This document shows positions 49,229-58,311 of a stretch of 64,000 nt of DNA, piece by piece; positions within the stretch are counted from its first letter, which is position 1, and each line of letters opens with the position of its first letter. Under the pieces are notes generated by a model. It did no database searches and had not been told where the DNA came from. It was given only the letters and a program-made list of their open reading frames with translations. The stretch is from Planctomycetaceae bacterium (lineage in GTDB: Bacteria > Planctomycetota > Phycisphaerae > Phycisphaerales > SM1A02): the NCBI GenBank assembly GCA_947492385.1, contig CANLMX010000008.1:1-64000 (forward strand), in the 5' to 3' direction. The translations under genes and the position numbers were made by a program.

Positions 49229-50113
49229 ATGCTTTCCTTGGCTTCGATCGTCGCCGCATCGCTCGTGCTCGACGCGGTGCCTCCCGCGTTCGTCGAACGC
49301 GTGGCCGGGACGGCCGTGACGGTCGACCTCATGCGCATCCCGGGAAACGAAGGGGTCAAGCCCTTCTATGCGGCGCGCACCGAGGTCCCGTGGGAGCTCT
49401 TCGACGCATTCATCTACGGACTCGACGCGAAGGCAGGGCAGTCCACGCCCGAGGCGGACGCCGTCACGCGCCCGACGAAACCCTACGTCTCGGTCGATCG
49501 AGGCTTCGGGCACCAAGGGTGGCCCGCGATCAGCATGAGCTCGAAGGGTGCGGTCCAGTTCTGCGAGTGGCTGTCGCGCAAGACCGGCCGCACGTACCGG
49601 CTTCCGACGATCGCGGAGTGGAAGTGCATGGCCAAGGCGTCCGGCGTGACCGCCGAATCGATGGCGCGCCACGCGTGGACCGACGCCGACGCCGACGTGC
49701 GCACGCACCGGTGCGGCGAGAAGCCGGCGGATGCTGCGGGCCTGGTCGACCTGTGGGGCAACGCGGCCGAGTGGTGCATCGCCGAGGGCGGCGGATTCTG
49801 CATTCTCGGCGGCAGCTATCGCGACGAGCGCATCGACCCGGCAGCGATGAAGCCGGTTCCCGAGACGCCATCGTGGAACGACAGCGATCCGCAGTTTCCC
49901 AAGAGCGTGTGGTGGCTGGTCGATGGCCCGTTCGTCGGGATGCGCGTCGTGACGAGCGACGGGCCGGACGCCGCGAAGCCCGGGGGCGCCACTCCATCCG
50001 CCGCGCAGGCCGCGCCCGCGGCGCCGAGCGCACCCGCCGCACCCGCCACGCCCGCCGCGCCGAGCGCACCCGCCCCCGCACCGAGTTCCACCGCACCGAA
50101 GGATCCCCGATGA
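49229..50113 (+). CDS. SUMF1/formylglycine-generating-enzyme-fold protein lacking the catalytic Cys pair
   Basis: This 294-residue exported protein has a short signal-like N-terminus and a C-type-lectin/SUMF1 fold: ARTEVPWELFDAF, HQGWPAISMSSKGAVQFCEW, GRTYRLPTIAEWKCMAKASG, GLVDLWGNAAEWCIAEGG, ILGGSYRDERID and GPFVGMRVV. In formylglycine-generating enzymes two cysteines follow the GGSY segment and do the chemistry; here that stretch has none, so a binding or structural role is more likely. The last 60 residues are an Ala/Pro tail with an 18-bp DNA repeat. The stop overlaps the next gene's start as ATGA, linking it to two exported oxidoreductases. Confidence 0.82.
   Translation: MLSLASIVAASLVLDAVPPAFVERVAGTAVTVDLMRIPGNEGVKPFYAARTEVPWELFDAFIYGLDAKAGQSTPEADAVTRPTKPYVSVDRGFGHQGWPAISMSSKGAVQFCEWLSRKTGRTYRLPTIAEWKCMAKASGVTAESMARHAWTDADADVRTHRCGEKPADAAGLVDLWGNAAEWCIAEGGGFCILGGSYRDERIDPAAMKPVPETPSWNDSDPQFPKSVWWLVDGPFVGMRVVTSDGPDAAKPGGATPSAAQAAPAAPSAPAAPATPAAPSAPAPAPSSTAPKDPR
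50021..50074. repeat. 18-bp direct repeat in the Ala/Pro tail of the SUMF1-like gene
   Basis: gcgccgagcgcacccgcc occurs at 50021-50038 and 50057-50074, a 36-bp period, encoding APSAPA repeats. Typical slippage-prone low-complexity coding sequence. Confidence 0.75.
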
Positions 50114-51423
50114 ACGAACCATTCCATGTCCCCGGCCTCACGCGCCGTGACTTCGTCGCCGCAGGCACCGCAGTCGGCATCGCGCTCGCCGCTGCGCCGC
50201 GCGCCTCGGCCGCGCAGGATGCTTCGAAGCCGCCCCTCAAGGTCGCGCTCATTGGTTGCGGTGGCCGCGGCACGGGCGCCGCCGACCAGGCGCTGCGGGC
50301 GGATCCAGGCGTCATCCTGTGGGCCGTGGCCGACGTCTTCCCGGACCGGATGGACGCGTGCCTCGCGCAGTTCGCATCGCACGAGGCGAAGGATCGCGTC
50401 CAGGTCCCCGCGGAACGTCGCTTCGCCGGGTTCGACGGCTACAAGGCGGCAATCGCCTCGGGCGTCGATGTGGTGCTCCTCTGCAGCGCACCGCACTTCC
50501 GCCCCATGCACCTTGCCGAGGCCGTCGCTGCGGGCAAGCACATCTTCTGCGAGAAGCCGATGTTCGTCGATGCGCCGGGCTATCGCAGCGTGCTCGAGAG
50601 CGTGAAGGGCGCGCGCGCGAAGAAGCTGAACCTGGTGTCCGGCTTCTGCTGGCGCCGAAGCAATCCCGAACGCGCCACCTTCGCCGAGCTCGAGAAGGGC
50701 ACGCTGGGCACGCCGATGGCGATGTATTCGTGCTACTACACGGGGCCGCTCGGCACCAATGCGCGCAAGCCGGGCTGGAGCGACATGGAGTTCCAGGTCC
50801 GCAACTGGCAGCACTTCACGTGGCTCTCGGGCGATCAGATCGTCGAGCAGGCGGTGCATTCGATCGACAAGATCAACTGGTGCTTCCGCAACGAGCCCCC
50901 GAAGAGCGCCGTCGGCATGGGCGGTCGCCAGCTGCGCGAGGCCATTCCCGAGCGCGGCGACGTGTACGACCACTTCGCGATCGTCTACGAGTGGGCCGAC
51001 GGCCGGCGCGCGTTCCTCAACTGCCGCCAGCAGCCCGACTGCTACTTCGAGAACACCGACTGGATCGCGGGCACCAAGGGCCAGTGCTTCATCAACGGGT
51101 GGGGCCCGACGCACTGGATGAAGGACCCCGCAGGCAAGGTGATCTGGCGCTATCCCACCAACGGGCCGAAGAACAACATGTACCAGGAGGAGCACGACGA
51201 GCTCTTCCGCGCCATCCGGGCAGGGCAGGTGATCGACGACGGCGACTGGATGGCGACGAGCTGCATGATGGCGGTGCTCGGCCGCATGGCCGCCTACAGC
51301 GGGCAGCAGGTGACGTGGGAGCAGGCGATCGCTTCCACCGAATCGCTGGCGCCGGCGAAGTACGAGATGGGCGAACTTCCGATGCCAGGCGAGAAGAAGC
51401 CGGGCCAGTACAAGGTGGGGTGA
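50110..51423 (+). CDS. Tat-exported Gfo/Idh/MocA family oxidoreductase (first copy)
   Basis: This 437-residue NAD(P)-dependent dehydrogenase-fold protein has a twin-arginine signal, LTRRDFVAAGTAVGIALAA. The Rossmann fold is VALIGCGGRGTGAADQAL, followed by AVADVFPDRMDAC, VDVVLLCSAPHFRPMHLAEA, and AGKHIFCEKPMFVD (the conserved EKP). A C-terminal substrate domain has QHFTWLSGDQIVEQAVHSID. Planctomycetes carry many such exported proteins, whose substrates are probably sugars and unknown here. The ATG overlaps the upstream stop by four bases (ATGA) and the second copy follows after three bases. The two copies are recognisably related, sharing NW-x-HFTWLSGD/NWLYHTWLSGD and VGMGGRQ/TGGRQ. Confidence 0.9.
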   Translation: MNEPFHVPGLTRRDFVAAGTAVGIALAAAPRASAAQDASKPPLKVALIGCGGRGTGAADQALRADPGVILWAVADVFPDRMDACLAQFASHEAKDRVQVPAERRFAGFDGYKAAIASGVDVVLLCSAPHFRPMHLAEAVAAGKHIFCEKPMFVDAPGYRSVLESVKGARAKKLNLVSGFCWRRSNPERATFAELEKGTLGTPMAMYSCYYTGPLGTNARKPGWSDMEFQVRNWQHFTWLSGDQIVEQAVHSIDKINWCFRNEPPKSAVGMGGRQLREAIPERGDVYDHFAIVYEWADGRRAFLNCRQQPDCYFENTDWIAGTKGQCFINGWGPTHWMKDPAGKVIWRYPTNGPKNNMYQEEHDELFRAIRAGQVIDDGDWMATSCMMAVLGRMAAYSGQQVTWEQAIASTESLAPAKYEMGELPMPGEKKPGQYKVG

Positions 51424-51426
51424 ACC

Positions 51427-52752
51427 ATGGGCGAACGCAACCGTCGTGACTTCCTGGCCGCATCGGCGCTCGTGGTTCCGACCATCCTCGCCGCACGCTG
51501 CGCCACGGCACGCGCTCCTTCGGACCTCGCCCCGCGCCAGGCCTCCGAATCCCGCGGGCGCCCGTTGCGCGTGGGCGTCATCGGCTGCGGGGGCCGCGGC
51601 GGCGGCGCGGCGTTCGACGCACTGCGCGCGAGTCCCGACACGCGGCTGGTGGCGCTCGGCGACGTCTTCGGCGACCGTGTGCAGGGCGTCGCGGCGGGGC
51701 TCGCCAAGGAGTTCGGCACGCGCGGCGAGGTTCCCGAATCCGCGCGCTTTTCTGGCTTCGACGCGTATCGCAAGGTGCTGGCCACCGACTGCGACGTGGT
51801 GATCCTGACCACCGCGCCCGGCTTCCGCCCGGCGCACTTCGCGGCCGCCGTGGACGCCGGCAAGCATGTCTTCCTCGAGAAGCCGGTGGCGGTCGACCCA
51901 ACCGGCGTCCGCACCGTGATCGAGGCGAGCCAGCGCGCCGCGGCACGGAAGCTGTGCGTGGTCGCCGGCACGCAGCGCCGGCACGAGCGCTGCTACCTGC
52001 AGGCGATGGCGATGATCCGCGACGGCGCCATCGGCCAGCCCGTGGCCGCGCGCGTGTACTGGAACCAGGGCGGGCTCTGGTCGAAGGAGCCGGATCCGGC
52101 GCGCTCCGACATCGAGAACCAGGTGCGCAACTGGCTGTACCACACGTGGCTCTCCGGCGACCACGTCGTCGAGCAGCACGTCCACAACATCGACGTGATG
52201 AACTGGGCGTTCGATGCGCTCCCCGTGCGCTGCACGGCGACCGGCGGCCGCCAGGTGCGAACGCAGCCGATTTACGGCGCGATCAACGATCACTTTTCGA
52301 TCCACTACGTCTTCGACGGCGGCCCGGCCGGCGAGCGGCTCGGCGCGTCAATGTGCCGCCAGCAGGACGGCACCGACGGTTCGGTGGAGGAGGTGATCAT
52401 CGGAACCGAGGGCACGATGCGGCTCTCGAGCGGCAGCGCTCGCTGCACCGGTCGCGTGAAGTGGGCGTTCGAGGGTCCGAACCCGAATCCCTACGTGCAG
52501 GAGCACGTCGACCTGCAGGAGTCGATCCGTGGTCACGCGCCGTACGTCAACGAGGGGCGCCGCATCGCCGAGAGCACGATGACGGCCATCATGGGCCGTA
52601 TGGCGGCGTACACCGGCAAGGACCTGTCGTGGGACGCCGCGCTCAACGACCCGATGGACCTTGTGCCGAAGGACCCGCGCCCCGGTCCGGGCCCGGTGGA
52701 GCGGGTGGCGATGCCGGGCCAGGAGCCGGCCGCGTCAGCGAAGCCGGCGTGA
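51427..52752 (+). CDS. Tat-exported Gfo/Idh/MocA family oxidoreductase (second copy)
   Basis: This 441-residue paralogue of the gene before it has a Tat signal NRRDFLAASALVVPTILAA, the nucleotide-binding VGVIGCGGRGGGAAFDAL, ALGDVFGDRVQG, AGKHVFLEKPVAVDPTG, and the C-terminal part with NWLYHTWLSGDHVVEQHVHN and MNWAFDALPVRCTATGGRQV. It ends in a Pro/Ala-rich segment (GPVERVAMPGQEPAASAKPA) whose DNA overlaps the 3' end of the convergent apbE gene by 110 bases. The pair may act on the same exported sugar substrate, an inference from tandem arrangement only. Confidence 0.9.
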   Translation: MGERNRRDFLAASALVVPTILAARCATARAPSDLAPRQASESRGRPLRVGVIGCGGRGGGAAFDALRASPDTRLVALGDVFGDRVQGVAAGLAKEFGTRGEVPESARFSGFDAYRKVLATDCDVVILTTAPGFRPAHFAAAVDAGKHVFLEKPVAVDPTGVRTVIEASQRAAARKLCVVAGTQRRHERCYLQAMAMIRDGAIGQPVAARVYWNQGGLWSKEPDPARSDIENQVRNWLYHTWLSGDHVVEQHVHNIDVMNWAFDALPVRCTATGGRQVRTQPIYGAINDHFSIHYVFDGGPAGERLGASMCRQQDGTDGSVEEVIIGTEGTMRLSSGSARCTGRVKWAFEGPNPNPYVQEHVDLQESIRGHAPYVNEGRRIAESTMTAIMGRMAAYTGKDLSWDAALNDPMDLVPKDPRPGPGPVERVAMPGQEPAASAKPA

Positions 52753-53746
52753 CCGCAGGCGCGGGCGCACCTGCGCCTGCGGGTGTTCCGTCTGGCCATG
52801 ACCACGTGGCGGTCCATTCCGGGTGCCCCGCGAGCAGCGCGCGGCCGCGCTCCGGACCCATCACGCACAGCGCCGTCGCCAGCGCGTCGGCCTCGGTGGC
52901 GGTGGGGGCGATCACCATCACCTGGACGCGCGTCGTCACCGGCCAGCCCGTGGTGGGGTCGAGCACGTGGCTCAGGCGTTCGCCGCCGGAGTCGAGGTGC
53001 TGCTCGCGGTCGCCGCTCGTCGTCACGGCCTGGTTGCGCAGGAAGAGCGTCGTGCCGCGGCCGTCGTCCGCGGCGATCACCCACGCACGGCGTCCGGGCG
53101 GCGGATCGCCCGCCAGGACGTCGCCCGACAGGTCGACGAGCGCGCTCCGCACGCCCTCAGCCCGGATCGCGGCCATGGCCGCGTCGGCGCCGATTCCCTG
53201 GCCGATCGCGCCGAAGTCGAGCCGGAGGCCATCGACGGCGGCCGCATAGGTCCGAGCGGATGCATCGAAGCGCACGTGGCGCCACCCGCATCGCGCGAGC
53301 AGGGCGCGTGCTTCGGCCGGGTCGAGCGGCTTCCCCGCCGCCCGTGCGCTGCGCCACGCGGACGTGAGCGCTCCAAGCGTCGCGTCGAACGCCCCGTCGG
53401 TGCGGTCGCTCCATGCAAGCGATGCGGCAATTGCGGTTGCCAGGTTGTCCCCGACCGGGACCCGCTCGCCCGCGCGCATCGGCAGGCGGCGGACCTCGCT
53501 TGCCACCATCCAGTCGCTGAGCGCCTCCTCCACCTCCGCCAACCGTCGGAATGCGGCGACCGCGGCGCGGTCCGCCGTCGACTCATCCGCGCACAGCAGG
53601 ATGCGGCACTCCGCGCCCATCACGATGCGCCGGTACTCGCGCACATCGCAGGCACAGCCCGCAAGCAGGCATGCCGCGACCGCCGGCAGCGCCATGATGC
53701 GTGCGCGCGCCGCTGCGGCCGTATGGCGCGCCGCGGCAGCCCGCAT
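52643..53746 (-). CDS. apbE: FAD:protein FMN transferase, lipoprotein form
   Basis: This 367-residue enzyme attaches FMN covalently to Ser/Thr of target flavoproteins outside the cytoplasm. A lipobox LLAGCAC lies near residue 30. Family motifs are RRIVMGAECRILLCAD, AFRRLAEVEEALSDW, SLAWSDRTDGAFDATLGAL, LRLDFGAIGQGIGAD, ALVDLSGDVLAGDPP and the metal-site RLSHVLDPTTGWPV with TEADALATALCVMG. No obvious substrate flavoprotein is adjacent. The ATG overlaps the stop of the REC-PP2C gene by one base (TGATG), so it looks like the last cistron of the chemosensory operon. An alternative start at 53692 would still include the lipobox. The Pro/Ala tail overlaps the convergent oxidoreductase gene by 110 bases. 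Confidence 0.88.
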   Translation of the reverse strand: MRAAAARHTAAAARARIMALPAVAACLLAGCACDVREYRRIVMGAECRILLCADESTADRAAVAAFRRLAEVEEALSDWMVASEVRRLPMRAGERVPVGDNLATAIAASLAWSDRTDGAFDATLGALTSAWRSARAAGKPLDPAEARALLARCGWRHVRFDASARTYAAAVDGLRLDFGAIGQGIGADAAMAAIRAEGVRSALVDLSGDVLAGDPPPGRRAWVIAADDGRGTTLFLRNQAVTTSGDREQHLDSGGERLSHVLDPTTGWPVTTRVQVMVIAPTATEADALATALCVMGPERGRALLAGHPEWTATWSWPDGTPAGAGAPAPAVTPASLTRPAPGPASPPAPPGPDRGAGPSAQGPSGR

Positions 53747-54921
53747 CACGGGAACATGACCTCGAGCACGCTGACGTCGTCCTCGAAGTCGTCGCGCCCG
53801 CGCCATGCCTGGCTGCGGCGCACGAGCCGCTCGACCGCGCCGTCCGGTCCGCGCGCTTCCTGCGAGACGCCCGCGAGGTACTCCTCGAGCGTCCAGAGCG
53901 TGCCGTCGGCGCGGATCAGCTCGTGGATGCCGTCGCTGTAGACATACAGGCGGGAGCCCGCGGGAAGCGGCACCTCGGCCGATTCGTAGGGCAGCCCCGG
54001 GAATGCGCCGATCATGGGTCCCGACACGGGCTCGTTGCCGCCGAGCTCGCGGTCGGCGCCATCGGGCATGGCCAGGAGCGCCGGCGGGTGCCCGCCGCTG
54101 CCGTAGCGCAGCGTCCGTGCACCGAGGTCGGCCACGCCGTACCACATCGTGAAGAACATCCCGTTGTGCTTGGACATCGGGAAGAGTTCGTTGAGCGACG
54201 TGAGCACCGCTCCCGGGTCGCGCGGGTCGGCGCCGCCGAGCGCGTTCACGTGGAGCGCGTTCATGACGCTCACCGAGAGCAGGGCGGGGCCGACGCCGTG
54301 ACCGCACACGTCGAGCAGGTAGATCGCCAGCCGGTCGTCGTCGAGCCAGTGGTACCCGAACGAGTCGCCGCCGAGGCTGGCCGACGGCACGAACGACCAA
54401 CGGGTGCGCACGCGGCCGTCCATCGGTTCGGGAATGAGGGTGCGGACGTAGGCCGCCGCGCTGTCGAGCTCGGCGCGGAGCGCGTTGAAGGCCTCGTCGC
54501 GCTCCTTCTGGGCGCGGTTGGCGCGCGCGTGGTAGCGGATGCGCGCGACCAGCTCCACGGGGTCGGGGAGCTTCACTAGGTAGTCGTTCGCCCCGCGCGC
54601 GAATGCATCGGCCTTCGTGGCGGGCTCCTCCTTCGCGCTCAGCACGATGAGCGGGGTGCGCGCGAGTTCGGGGTCCCGTCGATAGGCACTGACGAGCTCG
54701 AGGCCGTCGGCGTCGGGCATGACCAGGTCCTGGAGGATGACGTCAGGCTTCACCTCCGCGACCTTGGCCTGCGCCTCGGCGCCCTTGGTGCATGCGACCA
54801 GCTGGATGTCCGGGTGCGGCAGCAGCATGCGACGCACCGCTTCCGCGATGAGCGCCTGGTCGTCGACGATGAGCACGCGCATCGGCGCGTCGGCCGGCAG
54901 GCCTGCGGAAGCGCCGCTCAT
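53746..54921 (-). CDS. Response regulator with PP2C (SpoIIE/RsbU-type) phosphatase output
   Basis: This 391-residue output protein has a receiver domain at residues 14-135: acidic pair D20-D21 in VLIVDDQAL, phospho-acceptor D65 in VILQDLVMPD, then LIVLSAKEE with the conserved Lys. A coiled-coil linker (ANRAQKERDEAFNALRAELD) follows, then a PP2C domain with SASLGGDSFGYHWLDDDR, IYLLDVCGHGVGPALLS, LRYGSGGHPPALL, LYVYSDGIHEL and the terminal DDFEDDVSVLEV. The metal-binding aspartates are present. Such proteins dephosphorylate anti-sigma-factor antagonists in partner-switching. It occupies the position of WspR in Wsp operons but has no GGDEF domain. It overlaps cheB by four bases. Confidence 0.92.
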   Translation of the reverse strand: MSGASAGLPADAPMRVLIVDDQALIAEAVRRMLLPHPDIQLVACTKGAEAQAKVAEVKPDVILQDLVMPDADGLELVSAYRRDPELARTPLIVLSAKEEPATKADAFARGANDYLVKLPDPVELVARIRYHARANRAQKERDEAFNALRAELDSAAAYVRTLIPEPMDGRVRTRWSFVPSASLGGDSFGYHWLDDDRLAIYLLDVCGHGVGPALLSVSVMNALHVNALGGADPRDPGAVLTSLNELFPMSKHNGMFFTMWYGVADLGARTLRYGSGGHPPALLAMPDGADRELGGNEPVSGPMIGAFPGLPYESAEVPLPAGSRLYVYSDGIHELIRADGTLWTLEEYLAGVSQEARGPDGAVERLVRRSQAWRGRDDFEDDVSVLEVMFP

Positions 54922-55994
54922 CGCGCGCCTCCCGTGCGCCGTGCGGCCGCCGCCTGGACGAGCGCCGGACCGATCTCCCGGAGCGGGAGCACCTGCTGCG
55001 CGGCGCCCAGCTGCGACGCCGCGCCCGGCATGCCCCAGACCACGCTGGTCGCCTGGTCCTGCACCACCGTGTGCCAGCCGGCCGATCGCATGGCCAGCAT
55101 GCCTTCGGCGCCGTCCTTGCCCATGCCCGTGAGCAGCACTGCGAACCCGGGTGCGGAACGGCACTGGGCCAGGCTGTGGAAAAGCGCGTTCACGGACGGT
55201 CGGTGGATGGCCGCCGGATCGCCCTCGACGTACTCGAGCGCGCCCTGCGGGGTCAGCACCAACTGCCGCGGCTCACCCGCGATGAGCACCGTGCCCGCCT
55301 CGGGGCGCTCGCCCGCACGTGCGAGACGCACCGGCCGTTCCGTGTGGGATCCGAGCCAGGTGGCCATCCCGGGCAGGAAGTTCGCGTCCATGTGCTGGAC
55401 CACGATGATTGAGAAGGGTGCGGGCGACGGCAGCGCCCCGATCAGCGTGGCAAGCGCCTGCGGTCCTCCGGTGCTTGCGCCGATCGCGAGGATCGGCGCA
55501 GTCCCGGACCGTTCCTGCGCCACCGCCTCCGCGGCACGCGCGACCGGCGAGGGCGTGGGAACCGGTGCAGTCGCCGCGCGAGGCGTCATCACGTCCTCGG
55601 TGCGCATGCGCCGCACTGCGTTCACCTTCTCGACCAGGGCCCTGTCTCCCTGCGCGCCCGTGGGCCCGAGCCTCGGCGTCTCGACCGCGTCGAGCGCCCC
55701 CGCGCCGATCGCGTCGTAGACGCGCGACGCATTGCCTTCGACCGTCGCGGTGACCACCACGATCGGGCAGGGCGCCTCGGCCATGACGCGGCGCGTGCAT
55801 TCCACGCCGTCCATCACGGGCATGATGAGGTCCATGAGCACCAGGTCGGGCCGATCCGCCTTCGCGCGCTGGAGCGCCTCGAGCCCGTCGTTCGCGGTCC
55901 ACGCGAGGCTCGTGCCGGGAATCGACAGCACCACGCGACGCAGCGCTTCGCGGGCCATGGCGAGGTCATTGACGATGGCGACTCGGAATCCCAT
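54918..55994 (-). CDS. CheB/WspF-type receptor methylesterase
   Basis: This 358-residue receptor methylesterase/glutamine amidohydrolase resets receptor sensitivity. The receiver domain has D55 in LVLMDLIMPVMDG. After a linker (about 110-165) the catalytic domain shows a complete Ser-His-Asp set: S174 in IGASTGGPQA, H201 in VVQHMDANFLPGM and D294 in LLTGMGKDGAEGM. WGMPGAA near the C-terminus is also typical. In Wsp systems this position is WspF, loss of which locks the pathway on. It starts 28 bases after cheA, the only sizeable gap in the operon, and overlaps the next gene by ATGA. Confidence 0.94.
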   Translation of the reverse strand: MGFRVAIVNDLAMAREALRRVVLSIPGTSLAWTANDGLEALQRAKADRPDLVLMDLIMPVMDGVECTRRVMAEAPCPIVVVTATVEGNASRVYDAIGAGALDAVETPRLGPTGAQGDRALVEKVNAVRRMRTEDVMTPRAATAPVPTPSPVARAAEAVAQERSGTAPILAIGASTGGPQALATLIGALPSPAPFSIIVVQHMDANFLPGMATWLGSHTERPVRLARAGERPEAGTVLIAGEPRQLVLTPQGALEYVEGDPAAIHRPSVNALFHSLAQCRSAPGFAVLLTGMGKDGAEGMLAMRSAGWHTVVQDQATSVVWGMPGAASQLGAAQQVLPLREIGPALVQAAAARRTGGAR

Positions 55995-56022
55995 GGTTCG
56001 GTCCGTGGAGGGTACGCGCCGC

Positions 56023-58311
56023 TCAGGGCGCGCCGACCAGCCCCGTGATCGTGGCCACGAAGCTCTGGTCCTGGAAACTGCCCTTCGTGAGGTAGGCGTT
56101 CGCGCCCGCGTCGAGTCCCGCCCGGCGGTCCTCCTCGCGGTCCTTGTAGCTGACCACCGCGATCGGCAGGTGCGCGAAGCGCGCGTCCGCGCGGACGAGC
56201 CGCACCAGCTCGATGCCGTTCATGCGAGGCATGTCGATATCCGTCACGAGCATGTCGAAGCGCCCGGCGCGCAGCTGGTTCCAGGCGTCCATGCCGTCGA
56301 CCGCCACGGCGACCTCGTAGCCGAGCCGCACCAGCAGCTGGCGCTCGACCTCGCGCACGGTGATCGAGTCCTCGGCCACCAGGATGCGCTTCGTGGCGCG
56401 CGCCGCCGACGCCGTGCGCTCGGACTGCCCGAGCCCGCGGAAGGTCCCCTCCGCGAGCGTCTTGCGGAGCGTGGCCAGCGTGTCGTCGACATCGACCACC
56501 AGCACCGGGTTGCCGTCGTCCAGGATCGCGGCGCTGGCGACGTGCGGCACCTTGCCGAGCCGTGGGTCGAGCGTCCGGACCACCAGGTCCTGCTCTCCGA
56601 GGAACCGCGAGACCACCACGCCCACGCGGCCCGACTCGTCTCCGAGCACCACGACGCTGGCCGCACCCTCGACGCCCGACTTCCCGAGTGCGAGCAGCGC
56701 CGCGCCATCGATGAGCCCGGTGGCGTGCCCGTCCACGTCGCACTGAAGCCGGCCCTGGACGGATCCGATGGCCCCCGGCTCGACGCGCATCACGCGATCG
56801 ATCCGGGAGAGCGGGAAGGCGAACGGCTCGCCGGCGACCTCGACCAGCGCCGCGCGCACCACGCTCAGCGTCACGGGCAGCTGCATCGCGAACGTCGTCC
56901 CCGCGCCCGGCCGGCTCTCGACGCGCACGGTGCCTCCGGTGGAGGTCACCATCTGGTGCACCACGTCGAGCCCGACACCCCGGCCCGAGATCTCGGTCAC
57001 CTTGCTCGCGGTGCTGAAGCCGGGCAGGAACAGGAAGTCGAAGAGCTCGCGCTCGCCCAGCTGGGCCGCAAGCTCGGGCGACTGCATGCCGCGCTCGACG
57101 ACCTTGCGGCGGATCGACTCGGGGTCGATGCCGCGCCCGTCGTCGGTCACGCGCACCTGGAGGTGCCCTGCATGGTGACGCGCCTCGAGCATGACGCGCG
57201 CCTGCTCGGGCTTCCCGCGCGACCGCCGCTCCTCGGGCGCCTCGATCCCGTGGTCGAGGGCATTCCGGATGATGTGGTTGAGCGGTGCCTCGAGCTTCGC
57301 GAGGATGTCGCGGTCGACCGGGACCTCGCCGCCCGCGATGTCGAAGCGCACCTGCTTGCCGAGCTGGCGGGCGACGTCACGCACCATCCGCGGGAATCCC
57401 GAGACTCCCTCGGAGAACGGGCGCATGCGGCTGCCGATCACCTCGTGGTAGAGCGCGGTGGACACTTCTTCGGTGCGCCGGAAGAACGCCTCGAGTTCCA
57501 AGAGGCGCGCGGAGAGCGCGGTTTCCGCCCGCGCCACCGCGTCGCGCGCCTGCACGATGCGTGCGGAGTCACCGCGGCGGAGGGCGCCCTCGAGCGATTC
57601 GCGTGCTGCGCTGAGATCGGATCGCACCGCGGCGAGCGAGCGCCTGAGTGCGGGAGATCGCCGGCCCTCGACCATCGACTCGCCCGCGAGCTGCATCATG
57701 CGGTCGAGGTTGTCGGCGTTCACCCGCACCGCACGCGTCTCGACGACGGGCGCGGCGCTTGCGGCAGGCTCGGCCGCCGGCATCGGGCGCTGCACGACGG
57801 CGTCAACCGTTCGGGCGGGTTCGGCAACTCGCGCCGGGACGTCGATCACGGGCGCGGGCTCGACGACGGGCGCCTGCGCGGGTGCAGGCGCAGGGGCGGC
57901 TGCGGGCGCGTCCGGCACCGGGGCCGCCAGCGCGGTGGTCAGTGCGTTCACCTCGCCCGCGTGCTCAGCGGACCACGCGGCGATCCCGGCCTCGGGGACC
58001 TGTGCGATCCGAGCCAGGAAGTCGGTGCCTTCGAGCAGCTGGTCGATGCGGGTGCGCGCCGTGCGCTCCTGGCCCTTCTGGATGCGGACGAACACGTCCT
58101 CCATGTGGTGGGCCACGGCGACCGCGGCATCGATGCCCACGATCCGGGCCGCGCCCTTCACCGAGTGGGCGGCTCGCATCAATGCCTGGATCGGCGAAAC
58201 GTCCGCCGGGTCGCGCTCCAGCACCAGTAGGCCCTCGGAGAGGGCGGCGCAGTGCGTCTCGACCTCGGCCTTGAACAGCTCGTGCATCGAGAATCCACCG
58301 AGGTCGGTCAT
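56023..58311 (-). CDS. Hybrid chemotaxis-type histidine kinase CheA-REC (WspE-like)
   Basis: This 762-residue kinase has an N-terminal HPt domain with phospho-H49 in RAAHSVKGAARIVG and an Ala/Pro linker (about 120-190) without an evident P2 CheY-binding domain. A dimerisation helix with AVRVNADNLDRMMQLAGE follows. The HATPase domain has NHIIRNALDHGIEAPEER, VTDDGRGIDPESIR and ISGRGVGLDVVHQMV. A CheW-like domain follows, then a C-terminal receiver domain with VTDIDMPRMNGIELVR. This domain order matches WspE of Pseudomonas. It starts with a four-base ATGA overlap on the second cheW. Confidence 0.94.
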   Translation of the reverse strand: MTDLGGFSMHELFKAEVETHCAALSEGLLVLERDPADVSPIQALMRAAHSVKGAARIVGIDAAVAVAHHMEDVFVRIQKGQERTARTRIDQLLEGTDFLARIAQVPEAGIAAWSAEHAGEVNALTTALAAPVPDAPAAAPAPAPAQAPVVEPAPVIDVPARVAEPARTVDAVVQRPMPAAEPAASAAPVVETRAVRVNADNLDRMMQLAGESMVEGRRSPALRRSLAAVRSDLSAARESLEGALRRGDSARIVQARDAVARAETALSARLLELEAFFRRTEEVSTALYHEVIGSRMRPFSEGVSGFPRMVRDVARQLGKQVRFDIAGGEVPVDRDILAKLEAPLNHIIRNALDHGIEAPEERRSRGKPEQARVMLEARHHAGHLQVRVTDDGRGIDPESIRRKVVERGMQSPELAAQLGERELFDFLFLPGFSTASKVTEISGRGVGLDVVHQMVTSTGGTVRVESRPGAGTTFAMQLPVTLSVVRAALVEVAGEPFAFPLSRIDRVMRVEPGAIGSVQGRLQCDVDGHATGLIDGAALLALGKSGVEGAASVVVLGDESGRVGVVVSRFLGEQDLVVRTLDPRLGKVPHVASAAILDDGNPVLVVDVDDTLATLRKTLAEGTFRGLGQSERTASAARATKRILVAEDSITVREVERQLLVRLGYEVAVAVDGMDAWNQLRAGRFDMLVTDIDMPRMNGIELVRLVRADARFAHLPIAVVSYKDREEDRRAGLDAGANAYLTKGSFQDQSFVATITGLVGAP

